DNA from: Anaerosacchariphilus hominis
Lineage (GTDB): Bacteria; Bacillota; Clostridia; Lachnospirales; Lachnospiraceae
Assembly: GCF_014290175.1 (NCBI RefSeq)
Contig: NZ_JACOOR010000004.1
Span: 124,001-188,000 of the forward strand
Length of the DNA: 64,000 nucleotides
Reading direction: 5' to 3'
This document shows positions 56,259-63,763 of the stretch, piece after piece. A model generated the notes under the pieces. The model did not search any database. It saw only the letters and a list, made by a program, of their open reading frames with translations, and was not told the origin of the DNA. Each line of letters begins with the position of its first letter. Within the stretch, counting starts at the first letter, position 1. The translations under genes were made by a program, and so were the position numbers.

Positions 56259-56735
56259 ATGAACATAGTGCTTAATCGGATAGATGAATGGCTGATACAT
56301 GGACAGGTGCTGGCCTCCTGGGCCAAGAAGCTGAAGGCCCAGCAGATTCTTGTGGTGGACGAACAGCTGGTAGACGACCAGTTCGCGGAGACGGTGCTGA
56401 CTATGGCGATTCCCGAAGGAATGGGAATGAAGATTCTGGACACCGTACAGGCCAGTGAGTATCTCAGGGAACACGCGGATGGAACACCGCCGAACACCAT
56501 TCTTTTGGTGAAGCGGCCGGAGACCTTATGGAAGCTCAGAGAGCTGGGTTACCATCCCGGACAGATAAACATCGGAGGCATGGCTGCAGGCCCCTCCAGA
56601 AAGTATCTGAGCCGTAACCTGTACGCATCGGAAAAAGAGATCGAGATGCTGAAGAGCTTTCAGGAGGAAGGGATTCCGGTGTACGCCCAGATTGTATTCG
56701 GAGACAGTAAAAAGGATTTCGGGGAATTATTTTGA
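56259..56735 (+). CDS. PTS mannose-family EIIB component (first copy)
   Basis: Cytoplasmic phosphotransfer protein of 158 residues that passes phosphate from IIA to the imported sugar. The phosphorylated histidine is His14 in NRIDEWLIHGQVL, the universal Man-family IIB signature, followed by a typical alpha/beta fold with VDDQFAETVLTMAIPEGM. The frame is open upstream, but the ATG after AGAAAGAGGCAG is the start. It is the first gene of the operon, apart from the second IIB and the IIA, which lie about 3 kb further down. Confidence 0.93.
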   Translation: MNIVLNRIDEWLIHGQVLASWAKKLKAQQILVVDEQLVDDQFAETVLTMAIPEGMGMKILDTVQASEYLREHADGTPPNTILLVKRPETLWKLRELGYHPGQINIGGMAAGPSRKYLSRNLYASEKEIEMLKSFQEEGIPVYAQIVFGDSKKDFGELF

Positions 56736-56773
56736 AAAAAGAAAAACAGTGAAAAAAGTAGTGGAGGATAAAA

Positions 56774-57034
56774 ATGGTAGAGAGTTCTACAGTAGTAAAG
56801 AATAAAACAGGTCTGCATGCCAGACCCGCATCCCAGCTGGTAAAGCTGTGCAAGACCTTTGAAAGTGACATTATTTTGAAAAACGGAGATATCTCCTGCA
56901 ACGGAAAGAGCATGTTTTCCGTACTGAAGGGGTGCTTTACAGAAGGCACAAACGTCTGCGTCACCGCAGACGGTTCCGATGAAGCTCAAGCCTTGGAAAA
57001 GGTGATAGCATATATTAATGACCTGGATGAATAA
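56774..57034 (+). CDS. HPr-family phosphocarrier protein
   Basis: An 86-residue HPr with the active-site histidine His15 in TGLHARPAS and a serine exactly at position 46 (NGKSMFSV), the site used by HPr kinase in Firmicutes. It is full length, so it is a real phosphocarrier rather than an FPr fragment. Being encoded inside a PTS operon, between IIB and IIC, it may be a dedicated carrier for this transporter or boost the supply when the operon is induced; the general ptsHI genes are outside the window. Ribosome binding site GGAGG precedes the ATG. Confidence 0.93.
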   Translation: MVESSTVVKNKTGLHARPASQLVKLCKTFESDIILKNGDISCNGKSMFSVLKGCFTEGTNVCVTADGSDEAQALEKVIAYINDLDE

Positions 57035-57151
57035 AATTCAGGAAATGGGGGTTTTTATTGCAGCCAAAAGGAGAAGGGGGAGGTGAGTGTTATCCGGGTC
57101 CGCAGTAAAAGCCAACGGTAACAAAAATAACAATATAAGGAGAGAAAAAGT

Positions 57152-57901
57152 ATGATAGTTCGTGCGATTTTGGTAGCTCTGATCGCTACCTGCAGTACCT
57201 GGTGGTTTAGCCATATCATCACAAGAACATGGCTGTATCCTATCTGGTCCGGATTCCTGGTAGGTATCGTTATGGGACGCCCCATGGAAGGTATGATGCT
57301 GGCGGCAGCCATCAACCTGCCTTATGTAGGATTCATTACAGCCGGAGGCTCCATGCCCGGTAACGCAATGTTCGCTGGTTCCGTAGGAACCGCTCTGGGT
57401 CTGGTATCCGGTCTGGATATGACCACAGCAACTACCATCGGCGTTATCCTCGGTTCCGTAGCAGTTATGATCTGGAATGCTTATATGTCCATCAACTCCA
57501 TGTGGGTACATATGGCAGAAAAGGCAGCTGCAAGAGGAGACCTGAAGATGGTTCGTTTCTTCAACTATGTACCGTCCTTCTTCGTATCCCTGATTCTGAA
57601 CGGCCTTCCGGCGTTCCTGATCGTTATGAAGGGTTCCGTAGTAGGTGACTGGCTCTCTGCAATGCCCCAGTGGATCATCGACGCATTCGCAATGGTTGGA
57701 GGTATCCTCCCTGCACTTGGTATCGGCATGCTGCTGAATTACCTGGGACAGACGAAGAAACTTCTTCCGTTCTTCTTCCTGGGCTTCTTCCTGGCACAGT
57801 TCCTGGGACTGAGCACCATGGCAATTACCGTATTCGGCGCAATCATCGCGTTCGTCCTTTACTACTTTGGTAAGGACAAAGAAGACAAGGAGGTGGCATA
57901 G
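57152..57901 (+). CDS. PTS mannose-family EIIC component
   Basis: Membrane channel subunit of 249 residues, about seven to eight hydrophobic segments, that with IID forms the translocation pathway. Recognisable features include GFLVGIVMGRPMEGMMLAA and GGSMPGNAMFAGSVGTALG near residues 60-85, the AgaC/ManY-type loop region. It begins after AAGGAGAG and ends 2 nt before IID starts. It is a shorter Man-type IIC and more like the sorbose/N-acetylgalactosamine group than ManY. Confidence 0.9.
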   Translation: MIVRAILVALIATCSTWWFSHIITRTWLYPIWSGFLVGIVMGRPMEGMMLAAAINLPYVGFITAGGSMPGNAMFAGSVGTALGLVSGLDMTTATTIGVILGSVAVMIWNAYMSINSMWVHMAEKAAARGDLKMVRFFNYVPSFFVSLILNGLPAFLIVMKGSVVGDWLSAMPQWIIDAFAMVGGILPALGIGMLLNYLGQTKKLLPFFFLGFFLAQFLGLSTMAITVFGAIIAFVLYYFGKDKEDKEVA

Positions 57902-57903
57902 TT

Positions 57904-58743
57904 ATGGGTGACAGAGCATTAAGAAAATCCGATCTGGTAAAAAACTGGATGCTGGGATACTCCAGTGAGACCTGTTATAACTATGAACGTCTGCAGGCTC
58001 TTGGTAACGCCAATGCGTTTATTCCGATTATCCGCCGGTTATATGAGCCGGAGCAGTACGCAGAAGAAATTTCCAAGTACTTTAACTTCTTTAATACAGA
58101 GCCGTCTTATATGGGTACTGTTATCCATGGTATCACAGCGGCAATGGAGGAGAAGAGAGCGCTGGACGGCGACATTACGGCAGATGAGATCGTATCCGTT
58201 CGTTCCGCTCTGATGGGACCTCTGGCTGGTATCGGTGACGTAGTTTCACAGTCTATCGTATACCCGATTCTGGCAGGTGTCTGCATCCAGTTGGCACTGG
58301 CAGGCAACTACGCAGGCCCGATTTTATTCGAGATTATTTACAAGGCAATCATGCTGACCCTGGGCTACAACATGTACATGTTGGGTTACAAACAGGGTAA
58401 GAGCGCAATCATCAGTTTCCTGAAGACCGGTGTTCTGAATCAAATTCTGGATCTGGTCAGCATCGTAGGTCTGATGGTAGTCGGAAGTATGGCAGTCAAC
58501 AACATCAGCTACAATCTGTCTCTGATTGGATGGGAAGTACAGAACGAGATCGGTTCCGTATCCTTCAACCTGCAGACCACCGTGCTGGACGCGCTGCTTC
58601 CGGGTATCCTTCCGCTGGGCCTGGTACTTGGCGTACGTGCCCTCCTGAAGAAGAGAGTAAAACCGAACACGATCATCCTTATCATGTTCGTACTTGCATT
58701 TGTTACAGTTGGCCTTGGCGCACTGTGCGGAGCATATCGTTAA
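57904..58743 (+). CDS. PTS mannose-family EIID component
   Basis: Membrane subunit of 279 residues unique to Man-family permeases. The N-terminal soluble part has the family pattern LRKSDLVKNWMLGYSSETCYNYERLQ (start of this segment at residue 5) and MGTVIHGITAAMEEKRA, followed by SALMGPLAGIGDVVSQS and C-terminal membrane helices. It starts 2 nt after IIC, with an AAGGAGGTGGC site inside the IIC end, so the two subunits are made together. Confidence 0.93.
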   Translation: MGDRALRKSDLVKNWMLGYSSETCYNYERLQALGNANAFIPIIRRLYEPEQYAEEISKYFNFFNTEPSYMGTVIHGITAAMEEKRALDGDITADEIVSVRSALMGPLAGIGDVVSQSIVYPILAGVCIQLALAGNYAGPILFEIIYKAIMLTLGYNMYMLGYKQGKSAIISFLKTGVLNQILDLVSIVGLMVVGSMAVNNISYNLSLIGWEVQNEIGSVSFNLQTTVLDALLPGILPLGLVLGVRALLKKRVKPNTIILIMFVLAFVTVGLGALCGAYR

Positions 58744-58835
58744 ATTAGAGTAAGTGGGATATGGCAGTCAGGAGCGGAAGTGTTTCGGCTGCCATATTTA
58801 CCAGAAAGAACCGAAAAGTAAAAGAGGAATTATTT

Positions 58836-59510
58836 ATGAATCAGAAAGTTATCATCTTACCATCTGTGATGTGCTGCACTCCGGCGGAGATGGAGCCCTA
58901 TGTAAGAGGCTTTGAGCAGGGCGGAGTGGACGCCATTCATTTTGACGTGATGGACGGGCATTATGTACCGAATATCATGATGGGCGTCCGGGACTATCAG
59001 TTCCTGAAGAGCATTACGGATATGCCGGTGGATATCCATCTGATGTGTACCGAGCCGGAGATGTTTTTGGAATATTTAAAACCGCAGCCGAAGGACTGGG
59101 TAAGCTTCCATCCGGAAGTGGCCCGCAATCCCTATCGTTTCCTCATGAGTATCCGTGAGCGCGGATGCCGGGCAGGTATTGTTTTAAGCCCCGGCGAGCC
59201 CGTATCCTGGGTGGAGGAGATGGCCGGAGTTCTGGATTTCGTACTGGTTATGGCAGTGAATCCGGGCTTCGCGGGACAGAAGATGGTGCCGGATCATCTG
59301 GAGAAACTGAAACGTATCCGGGAAATCATCGATCGCTCCGGTAAGAATATTGATTTAATCGTGGACGGAAATACGACAACAGAAAACGCGCCCCGGATGC
59401 TGGCGGCAGGAGCCAACGGTCTGGTGGTGGGAACCTCTTCCACCATGAAGGACGGTCCCGCAGGTTTCGTAAAGAACTGCGAGGCATATCGGAAAGCGCT
59501 GGACGCGTGA
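58836..59510 (+). CDS. Ribulose-/allulose-phosphate 3-epimerase family protein
   Basis: TIM-barrel epimerase of 224 residues related to ribulose-5-phosphate 3-epimerase (Rpe) and allulose-6-phosphate 3-epimerase (AlsE). Metal and catalytic residues are seen in HFDVMDGHYVPN near residue 35, VDIHLMCTEPE near 68, VNPGFAGQ near 145 and VDGNTTTENA near 180. It lacks the SVMC..-type N-terminal pattern of housekeeping Rpe (LAPSIL) and reads LPSVMCCTPAE instead. In this operon, 3-epimerisation of a ketohexose 6-phosphate to or from fructose 6-phosphate is more likely than a pentose role. The start was set at the ATG after AAGAGGAA. Confidence 0.85.
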   Translation: MNQKVIILPSVMCCTPAEMEPYVRGFEQGGVDAIHFDVMDGHYVPNIMMGVRDYQFLKSITDMPVDIHLMCTEPEMFLEYLKPQPKDWVSFHPEVARNPYRFLMSIRERGCRAGIVLSPGEPVSWVEEMAGVLDFVLVMAVNPGFAGQKMVPDHLEKLKRIREIIDRSGKNIDLIVDGNTTTENAPRMLAAGANGLVVGTSSTMKDGPAGFVKNCEAYRKALDA

Positions 59511-59523
59511 AAGGAGAAAAGGA

Positions 59524-59916
59524 ATGGTTGGTGTTCTTGTGGCGACCCATGGTCGTCTTGCGGAAGAATTCCTGAACAGCGCGGCAATGCTGGTTGGTGA
59601 AAAAGAGCAGATGAGCAGCGTCTGTGTACTGCCCGGACAGTCCCCGGAAGAATTTCTGGAGCTGGCGGAGAAAAAGGTGGAGGAACTGGATACGGGGGAT
59701 GGCGTTCTGGCCCTGGTGGATATCGCCGGCGGCACGCCGAATAATACCATGTTCCGTCTGTCCATGACACACAAGATACGGATTCTCACAGGCGTAAATC
59801 TTCCCATGGTCATGTACTGTGTGATGGAGCGCAGCGACGAGATGACGATGGAAGAGCTGATAGAGGCTCTTCTGGAAAACGGCCGAAACGAGATTTCGGA
59901 GTTTGGAAAGCGGTAA
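59524..59916 (+). CDS. PTS mannose-family EIIA component
   Basis: Cytoplasmic IIA of 130 residues, accepting phosphate from HPr. The active-site histidine is His9 in VGVLVATHGRLAEEF; the DIAGGTPNN loop near residue 73 is the other family hallmark. It is a stand-alone IIA, not fused to IIB. The start follows AAAGGAGAAAAGG, 13 nt after the epimerase gene. Confidence 0.95.
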   Translation: MVGVLVATHGRLAEEFLNSAAMLVGEKEQMSSVCVLPGQSPEEFLELAEKKVEELDTGDGVLALVDIAGGTPNNTMFRLSMTHKIRILTGVNLPMVMYCVMERSDEMTMEELIEALLENGRNEISEFGKR

Positions 59917-59943
59917 AACCGAAAAAGAAAGGGTGTAGACAAT

Positions 59944-60423
59944 ATGAGTATGGAGAATCTTCTTTTTACACGAATCGACGACAGATTAATTCACGGACAG
60001 GTATGCGCGGCATGGCTGAAGAGCATTCCGGCTATCCAGCACATTCTGGTCATTGATGATAAGGTATGCCAGGACCCGTTCATGGGCGAGATGTTTTCCC
60101 TGCTGGTTCCGAATCACATTTCCATCGAGATTCGCTCCGTCGAGGAGGCAACCAAGCTACTGAAAGAGGGTCTGAAGAAGCCCACCATGATCATTGTAAA
60201 GGTTCCGGGAACCATCAAACAGCTCATCGACAATGGCATCGACATTGATTTTGTAAACATCGGCGGTATGGGAATGTCCAATGGCAGAACCAAGCTGTTC
60301 CAGAATATTTCCGCATCTCCCGAGGAGAGAGAGATCTTTAAGGAACTCATCGCCAAAGGTGTAAAGGTAGAGGTGCAGATTATTCCTTCGGCAAGACAGT
60401 ACGATATCGCCAAGCTGCTGTAG
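59944..60423 (+). CDS. PTS mannose-family EIIB component (second copy)
   Basis: A 159-residue IIB with active-site His17 in TRIDDRLIHGQVC, the canonical motif. It is clearly paralogous to, but diverged from, the IIB at the head of the operon, which has W for R and E for D within the same motif. It follows IIA by 27 nt, so IIA-IIB here forms the usual pair; the first IIB may have a different sugar specificity or a regulatory role. Confidence 0.93.
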   Translation: MSMENLLFTRIDDRLIHGQVCAAWLKSIPAIQHILVIDDKVCQDPFMGEMFSLLVPNHISIEIRSVEEATKLLKEGLKKPTMIIVKVPGTIKQLIDNGIDIDFVNIGGMGMSNGRTKLFQNISASPEEREIFKELIAKGVKVEVQIIPSARQYDIAKLL

Positions 60424-60443
60424 GAACATAGGAGGAGTAAAAA

Positions 60444-61508
60444 ATGAAAATGAAAGCGTCGCAGTTATTTAAAATCGGTGATTTCCGTACGGTGGAGGTG
60501 GATGTACCCGAACCTCACGGAGAGCAGCTTCTGGTTCGCGTGGATGCCTGCGGTATCTGCGGATCTGATATTCCCCGTATCTTCGAGCTGGGAACCAGCA
60601 AGCAGAAATATCCGCTGACCATCGGACATGAGTTTGGCGGCGAGATCGTAGCGGTAGGTGAGGACGCGGATCCGAATCTGGTTGGAAAGCGCGGAGCTAT
60701 CTTCCCCTGCATTCCCTGCCGGAAATGTGAATCCTGCGAGACAGGAAACTACGCAATGTGTCTGGATTACGACTATCTGGGATCCAGAAGCGACGGCGGT
60801 TTCGCGGAGTACTGCCTGGTACCCAGCGCATGGCATTTTGTAGAATCCAGAAATCCGGATCTTTCCGGTGACGCCCTCGGTATGGTAGAGCCCTGTACCG
60901 TAGCACAGCATGCAGTGCGCCTGAGCGGTATTTCCGCAGGACAGTCCCTCCTGATCTTCGGAGCAGGCCCTATTGGACAGATGATGGCCCGCTGGGGTAA
61001 GATCTTCGGAGCGGATCCGATTATGCTGGTAGACGTGGCAGACGATAAAGTAGCCTTCGCGGAGGAACGCGGCGTGAAGACCGTAAACTGCCTGAAGGTC
61101 AATGTGGACGAGGAGTTTCGCAAGCTCAACAACGGCAGACCGGCGGATGTGGTCATCGAGGGAACCGGAACCGGCGCGGCTCTGGGTAACGCCATTGAGT
61201 GCGTAAAGACCTTCGGAACCATCGTAATGATGGGTAATCCCCACAGAGATACCACCATCAAGCTGCATCAGCACAGCCTGATTCTCCGCAAAGAGCTGAA
61301 GATTCAGGGTATCTGGAATTCCCATTACGCGCAGAGCCCCATCAACGAGTGGCATTACACCGTAAAGATGATGGACGAGGGCCGGATGCCGGTGGAGGAT
61401 CTGATTACCCACCGCAGCAATCTGGACGATCTGCCGCAGCTTTGCTCTGATATCTTTACCAGAAAGGTATCCATCTGTAAGGCCATGTATTCGAGGAATG
61501 CGAAATGA
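60444..61508 (+). CDS. Zinc-dependent polyol(-phosphate) dehydrogenase, MDR family
   Basis: Medium-chain dehydrogenase of 354 residues. The catalytic zinc ligands are in GICGSDIPRI (Cys) and GHEFGGEIV (His-Glu); the structural zinc site is the four-cysteine lobe C-x2-C-x2-C-x7-C in CIPCRKCESCETGNYAMC. The NAD-binding fold has LLIFGAGPIGQMMARWGKIF near residue 170. Closest by pattern to galactitol-1-phosphate 5-dehydrogenase and sorbitol dehydrogenase. In the operon it would oxidise the imported polyol phosphate to a ketose phosphate. Its stop overlaps the next start by 4 nt. Confidence 0.88.
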   Translation: MKMKASQLFKIGDFRTVEVDVPEPHGEQLLVRVDACGICGSDIPRIFELGTSKQKYPLTIGHEFGGEIVAVGEDADPNLVGKRGAIFPCIPCRKCESCETGNYAMCLDYDYLGSRSDGGFAEYCLVPSAWHFVESRNPDLSGDALGMVEPCTVAQHAVRLSGISAGQSLLIFGAGPIGQMMARWGKIFGADPIMLVDVADDKVAFAEERGVKTVNCLKVNVDEEFRKLNNGRPADVVIEGTGTGAALGNAIECVKTFGTIVMMGNPHRDTTIKLHQHSLILRKELKIQGIWNSHYAQSPINEWHYTVKMMDEGRMPVEDLITHRSNLDDLPQLCSDIFTRKVSICKAMYSRNAK

Positions 61509-62062
61509 CGGAAAAATGGCAGAGCATTATCGTAAAAGAGCTGGAAACAGCCATGAGCGCCATTGATGAGGAACAGCTGGATGCGCTGGTGGACGCACTG
61601 ATGACCCCGAACCGGAGAGTGCTCTGCGTAGGCGTGGGACGTGTTCTGATTTCCATGAAGGCCTGGGTGAAGCGTCTGCTTCACCTGGGTGTGGACATCA
61701 ATTATGTGGGCGCTGAGACGGAAGGCCCGGTGGGGCCGGGCGATCTGGTGCTGGTAGCTTCTTCCTCAGGAGAGAGCATTGTACCGGTGCAGATCGCGAA
61801 GAAGGCCGACAGCGTGGGAGCCAGCGTATTCTATATCGGATGTACGCCGGACAGCTCCGTGGATCAGATCGCGGATCAGAGATTGTATCTGAAGGGCCGC
61901 ACCAAGTTCTCGGGAGACGATGAAGTGATTTCCATTCAGCCCATGTCCACTCTGGTGGAACAGCAGCTGTATCTGCTGTGCGATGTGATCGCCCTGGAGA
62001 TTATGAAACGCAACGGTTGGACCGAGGAAACAGTAAAAAATCATCACGCAAATCTGGAATAG
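61505..62062 (+). CDS. 6-phospho-3-hexuloisomerase-like SIS-domain protein
   Basis: A 185-residue SIS-domain phosphosugar isomerase of the PHI (HxlB) type. It has RVLCVGVGRVLISMKAWVKR near residue 38, GAETEGPVGPGDLVLVASSSGE near 70 (SIS phosphate-binding serines), and the C-terminal LVEQQLYLLCDVIALEIM helix. PHI converts 3-hexulose 6-phosphate to fructose 6-phosphate. Its normal partner, hexulose-6-phosphate synthase, is not present, so formaldehyde fixation is unlikely here; the preceding dehydrogenase may instead make a 3-ketose phosphate. Start overlaps the dehydrogenase stop by 4 nt (translational coupling). Confidence 0.85.
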   Translation: MTEKWQSIIVKELETAMSAIDEEQLDALVDALMTPNRRVLCVGVGRVLISMKAWVKRLLHLGVDINYVGAETEGPVGPGDLVLVASSSGESIVPVQIAKKADSVGASVFYIGCTPDSSVDQIADQRLYLKGRTKFSGDDEVISIQPMSTLVEQQLYLLCDVIALEIMKRNGWTEETVKNHHANLE

Positions 62063-62079
62063 CAAAGGAACGGGATCCT

Positions 62080-62676
62080 ATGAAAAAGATGGCATTGCAT
62101 ACGACGCTTCAGCTGTCGATGGAGGAATATATCGATACGATCAGCGGACTGGTAGTAGAATATTACGGGAGAGCAGCAGAGGATAAAAAGCTGATGCAGG
62201 AGCTGCACATGTCCCAGGAGGAGCAGAGCCGGTTTACCGTAGAGTACCTGACTGTATTGCTGGTCATCGAGGCGCTGTCCTGGAATGCAAAGCCGAAGCT
62301 GACCTCGGAGAAATACCGGACCCAGATTCAGGAGGCGGTAGCCCGGGATGTGTACGGAAAGCTGGTGGGAACGGCAGACGGCACCTCCGTGGAGGAGTGC
62401 ATGAAGTTCTATCAGGCCCGTCTGGGTATGTTTGGTCAGATCTGTAAGCAGATCTGGCAGTCCGATCCGGAGGTGCGGCAGAAGGATATCGTGGGCTTTG
62501 CCCGGTATCTGCTGTCCCAGGTGTCGGAACGCAGTGAAAAGGAAGGCATCCAGGCCCTGAAGTATCTGGGGATCCAGCTTAGCTCCGCTACGGACAGCTT
62601 CTACGCCCTGATCACCAATACGGTGCAGGACAGCTATCTTTTTAACCGGAAACCAAGCTATATCGTACAGAAATAG
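62080..62676 (+). CDS. Unknown helical protein of the PTS operon
   Basis: A 198-residue, mostly helical, soluble protein with no signal peptide. No catalytic motif or known domain is recognisable. It contains an amphipathic N-terminal helix (TTLQLSMEEYIDTISGLVVE) and a C-terminal TDSFYALITNTVQDSYLF segment. Start is the ATG after AAAGGAACGGG; an earlier open frame overlaps the PHI gene and is not favoured. It sits between the PHI-like gene and the SDR pseudogene, so it is probably co-expressed with the sugar pathway, as a regulator or accessory. Confidence 0.7.
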   Translation: MKKMALHTTLQLSMEEYIDTISGLVVEYYGRAAEDKKLMQELHMSQEEQSRFTVEYLTVLLVIEALSWNAKPKLTSEKYRTQIQEAVARDVYGKLVGTADGTSVEECMKFYQARLGMFGQICKQIWQSDPEVRQKDIVGFARYLLSQVSERSEKEGIQALKYLGIQLSSATDSFYALITNTVQDSYLFNRKPSYIVQK

Positions 62677-62721
62677 AATCAAATCGCGAAAGCGATTCCA
62701 CAGGAATAGGAGCGGACGAGA

Positions 62722-63498
62722 ATGCATACAATAAAAGAGAGAGTATGTGTGGTAACGGGAGCGGCCAAGAGTATCGGCTTCGCAGTGGCGGAGCGGTACT
62801 GTAAGGATGGAGCCACAGTCATTCTTCTGGATGTGAATCCGGAAGTGGAGAAGAGCGCGGCCACGCTCTGGGAGCAGGGCTATGACGCCAAGGGATACGT
62901 GGTGGACATTACAGACCGAAATGCGGTGAAGGAGACTTTCCGAAAGATTCACGCAGAACACCCCACGGTCTACAGTCTGGTGAATGTGGCCGGTCTGTCC
63001 AGCTAGAATCCCATCGAGGATGTGACTCCGGAAGAGTGGGATAAGATCATGAAGGTCAATGTTTACGGTGCTTTCTACTGTATTCAGGAAGTCATCGGGG
63101 ACATGAAAGAAGCTAAAGAGGGTAAGATCATTAACTTCTCATCCAAGAGCGGAAAGACCGGTTCGGCGCTGATGGTTCCTTACTCTTCAGCCAAGGGCGC
63201 GATCATTGCCATGACCCAGGCCATCGCCTATGAGGTGGCTCCTTTCAATATCAATGTAAACTGTATCTGCCCGGGTATCACCGATCACACGGGCGTATGG
63301 AGCGCGGTAAGCGCAGGCTATATCAAGAATCTTCATATGGAGCGGGATAAAGTCGTAGACAAGTTCACCGCCAAGGTGCCGCTGGGCCGGCTGACCTCCA
63401 TCGAAGATGTGGTAGACTTTGTTGAGTTTTTGACGGTTTCCGGTGACTATTGTACCGGCCAGGCGTTTAATGTGAGCGGTGGCCGGGAGATGCATTGA
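62722..63498 (+). pseudogene. SDR-family oxidoreductase interrupted by an in-frame TAG
   Basis: Short-chain dehydrogenase of 258 codons plus stop, in one continuous frame except for TAG at 63004-63006. Before the stop: Rossmann motif CVVTGAAKSIGFAVAE (TGxxxGxG-like, with K-S for the middle glycine region) and LVNVAGLSS (NNAG motif as N-V-A-G). After it: NPIEDVTPEEWDKIMKVN, the catalytic Ser in FSSKSGKTGSALMV, and the YSSAKGAIIA Tyr-x3-Lys pair. All catalytic parts lie downstream of the stop. No frameshift is seen, so a single base change (for example from AAG or CAG) explains it; read-through, or reinitiation at an ATG shortly downstream, would give a fragment without the full NAD site. Terminator follows. 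Confidence 0.85.
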
Positions 63499-63530
63499 AA
63501 CCTGTACTATATAATCTGACTCTCCAAAAA

Positions 63531-63577
63531 GACGGGAGATACTTTCCAGGGAAGCAGGAAAGTATCTCCCGTCTTCT
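63531..63577 (+). terminator. Intrinsic terminator of the PTS operon
   Basis: Perfect 16-bp stem GACGGGAGATACTTTC / GAAAGTATCTCCCGTC with a short loop and TTCTTTAT tract; copy B of the structured element begins in this tract. Confidence 0.92.
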
Positions 63578-63578
63578 T

Positions 63579-63694
63579 TATGGAATAGGAAATTCCGATA
63601 GAATTCCCTATTCCATAAAAGCAAGCAGAGCTTGCAAAGATGCGCACTCGGCGCAGTGGTAGATAGTTGCCAAGGCAACCGCGCCTCGGCGCGA
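63579..63694 (+). repeat. Structured intergenic element, copy B
   Basis: Palindrome TTTATGGAATAGGAAATTC..GAATTCCCTATTCCATAAAA, a CAAGC/GCTTG mini-hairpin, then outer stem GGCGC (63650-63654) / GCGCC (63681-63685) with an 11-nt left bulge and inner stem GTTGCC-aa-GGCAAC (63666-63679). Highly similar to copy A at 52809, but the third hairpin of copies A and C is missing; the sequence diverges straight after CTCGGCGCG. Confidence 0.85.
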
Positions 63695-63763
63695 CGGAAC
63701 CGGAAGGGCATAGAATATCCTCCGTTGGAATAAACTGATAGAAAAGGCCGGGGAGGGACAGGA

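Noticed and set aside
63004..63006. TAG as a pyrrolysine codon
   Set aside because: SDR enzymes carry no pyrrolysine and no pyl gene is visible; a nonsense mutation is simpler.
52809..63694. Elements A and B as ends of an insertion sequence or composite transposon
   Set aside because: They are in direct orientation 10.8 kb apart, encode no transposase, and the DNA between them is a normal set of genes with no target duplication that I can see.
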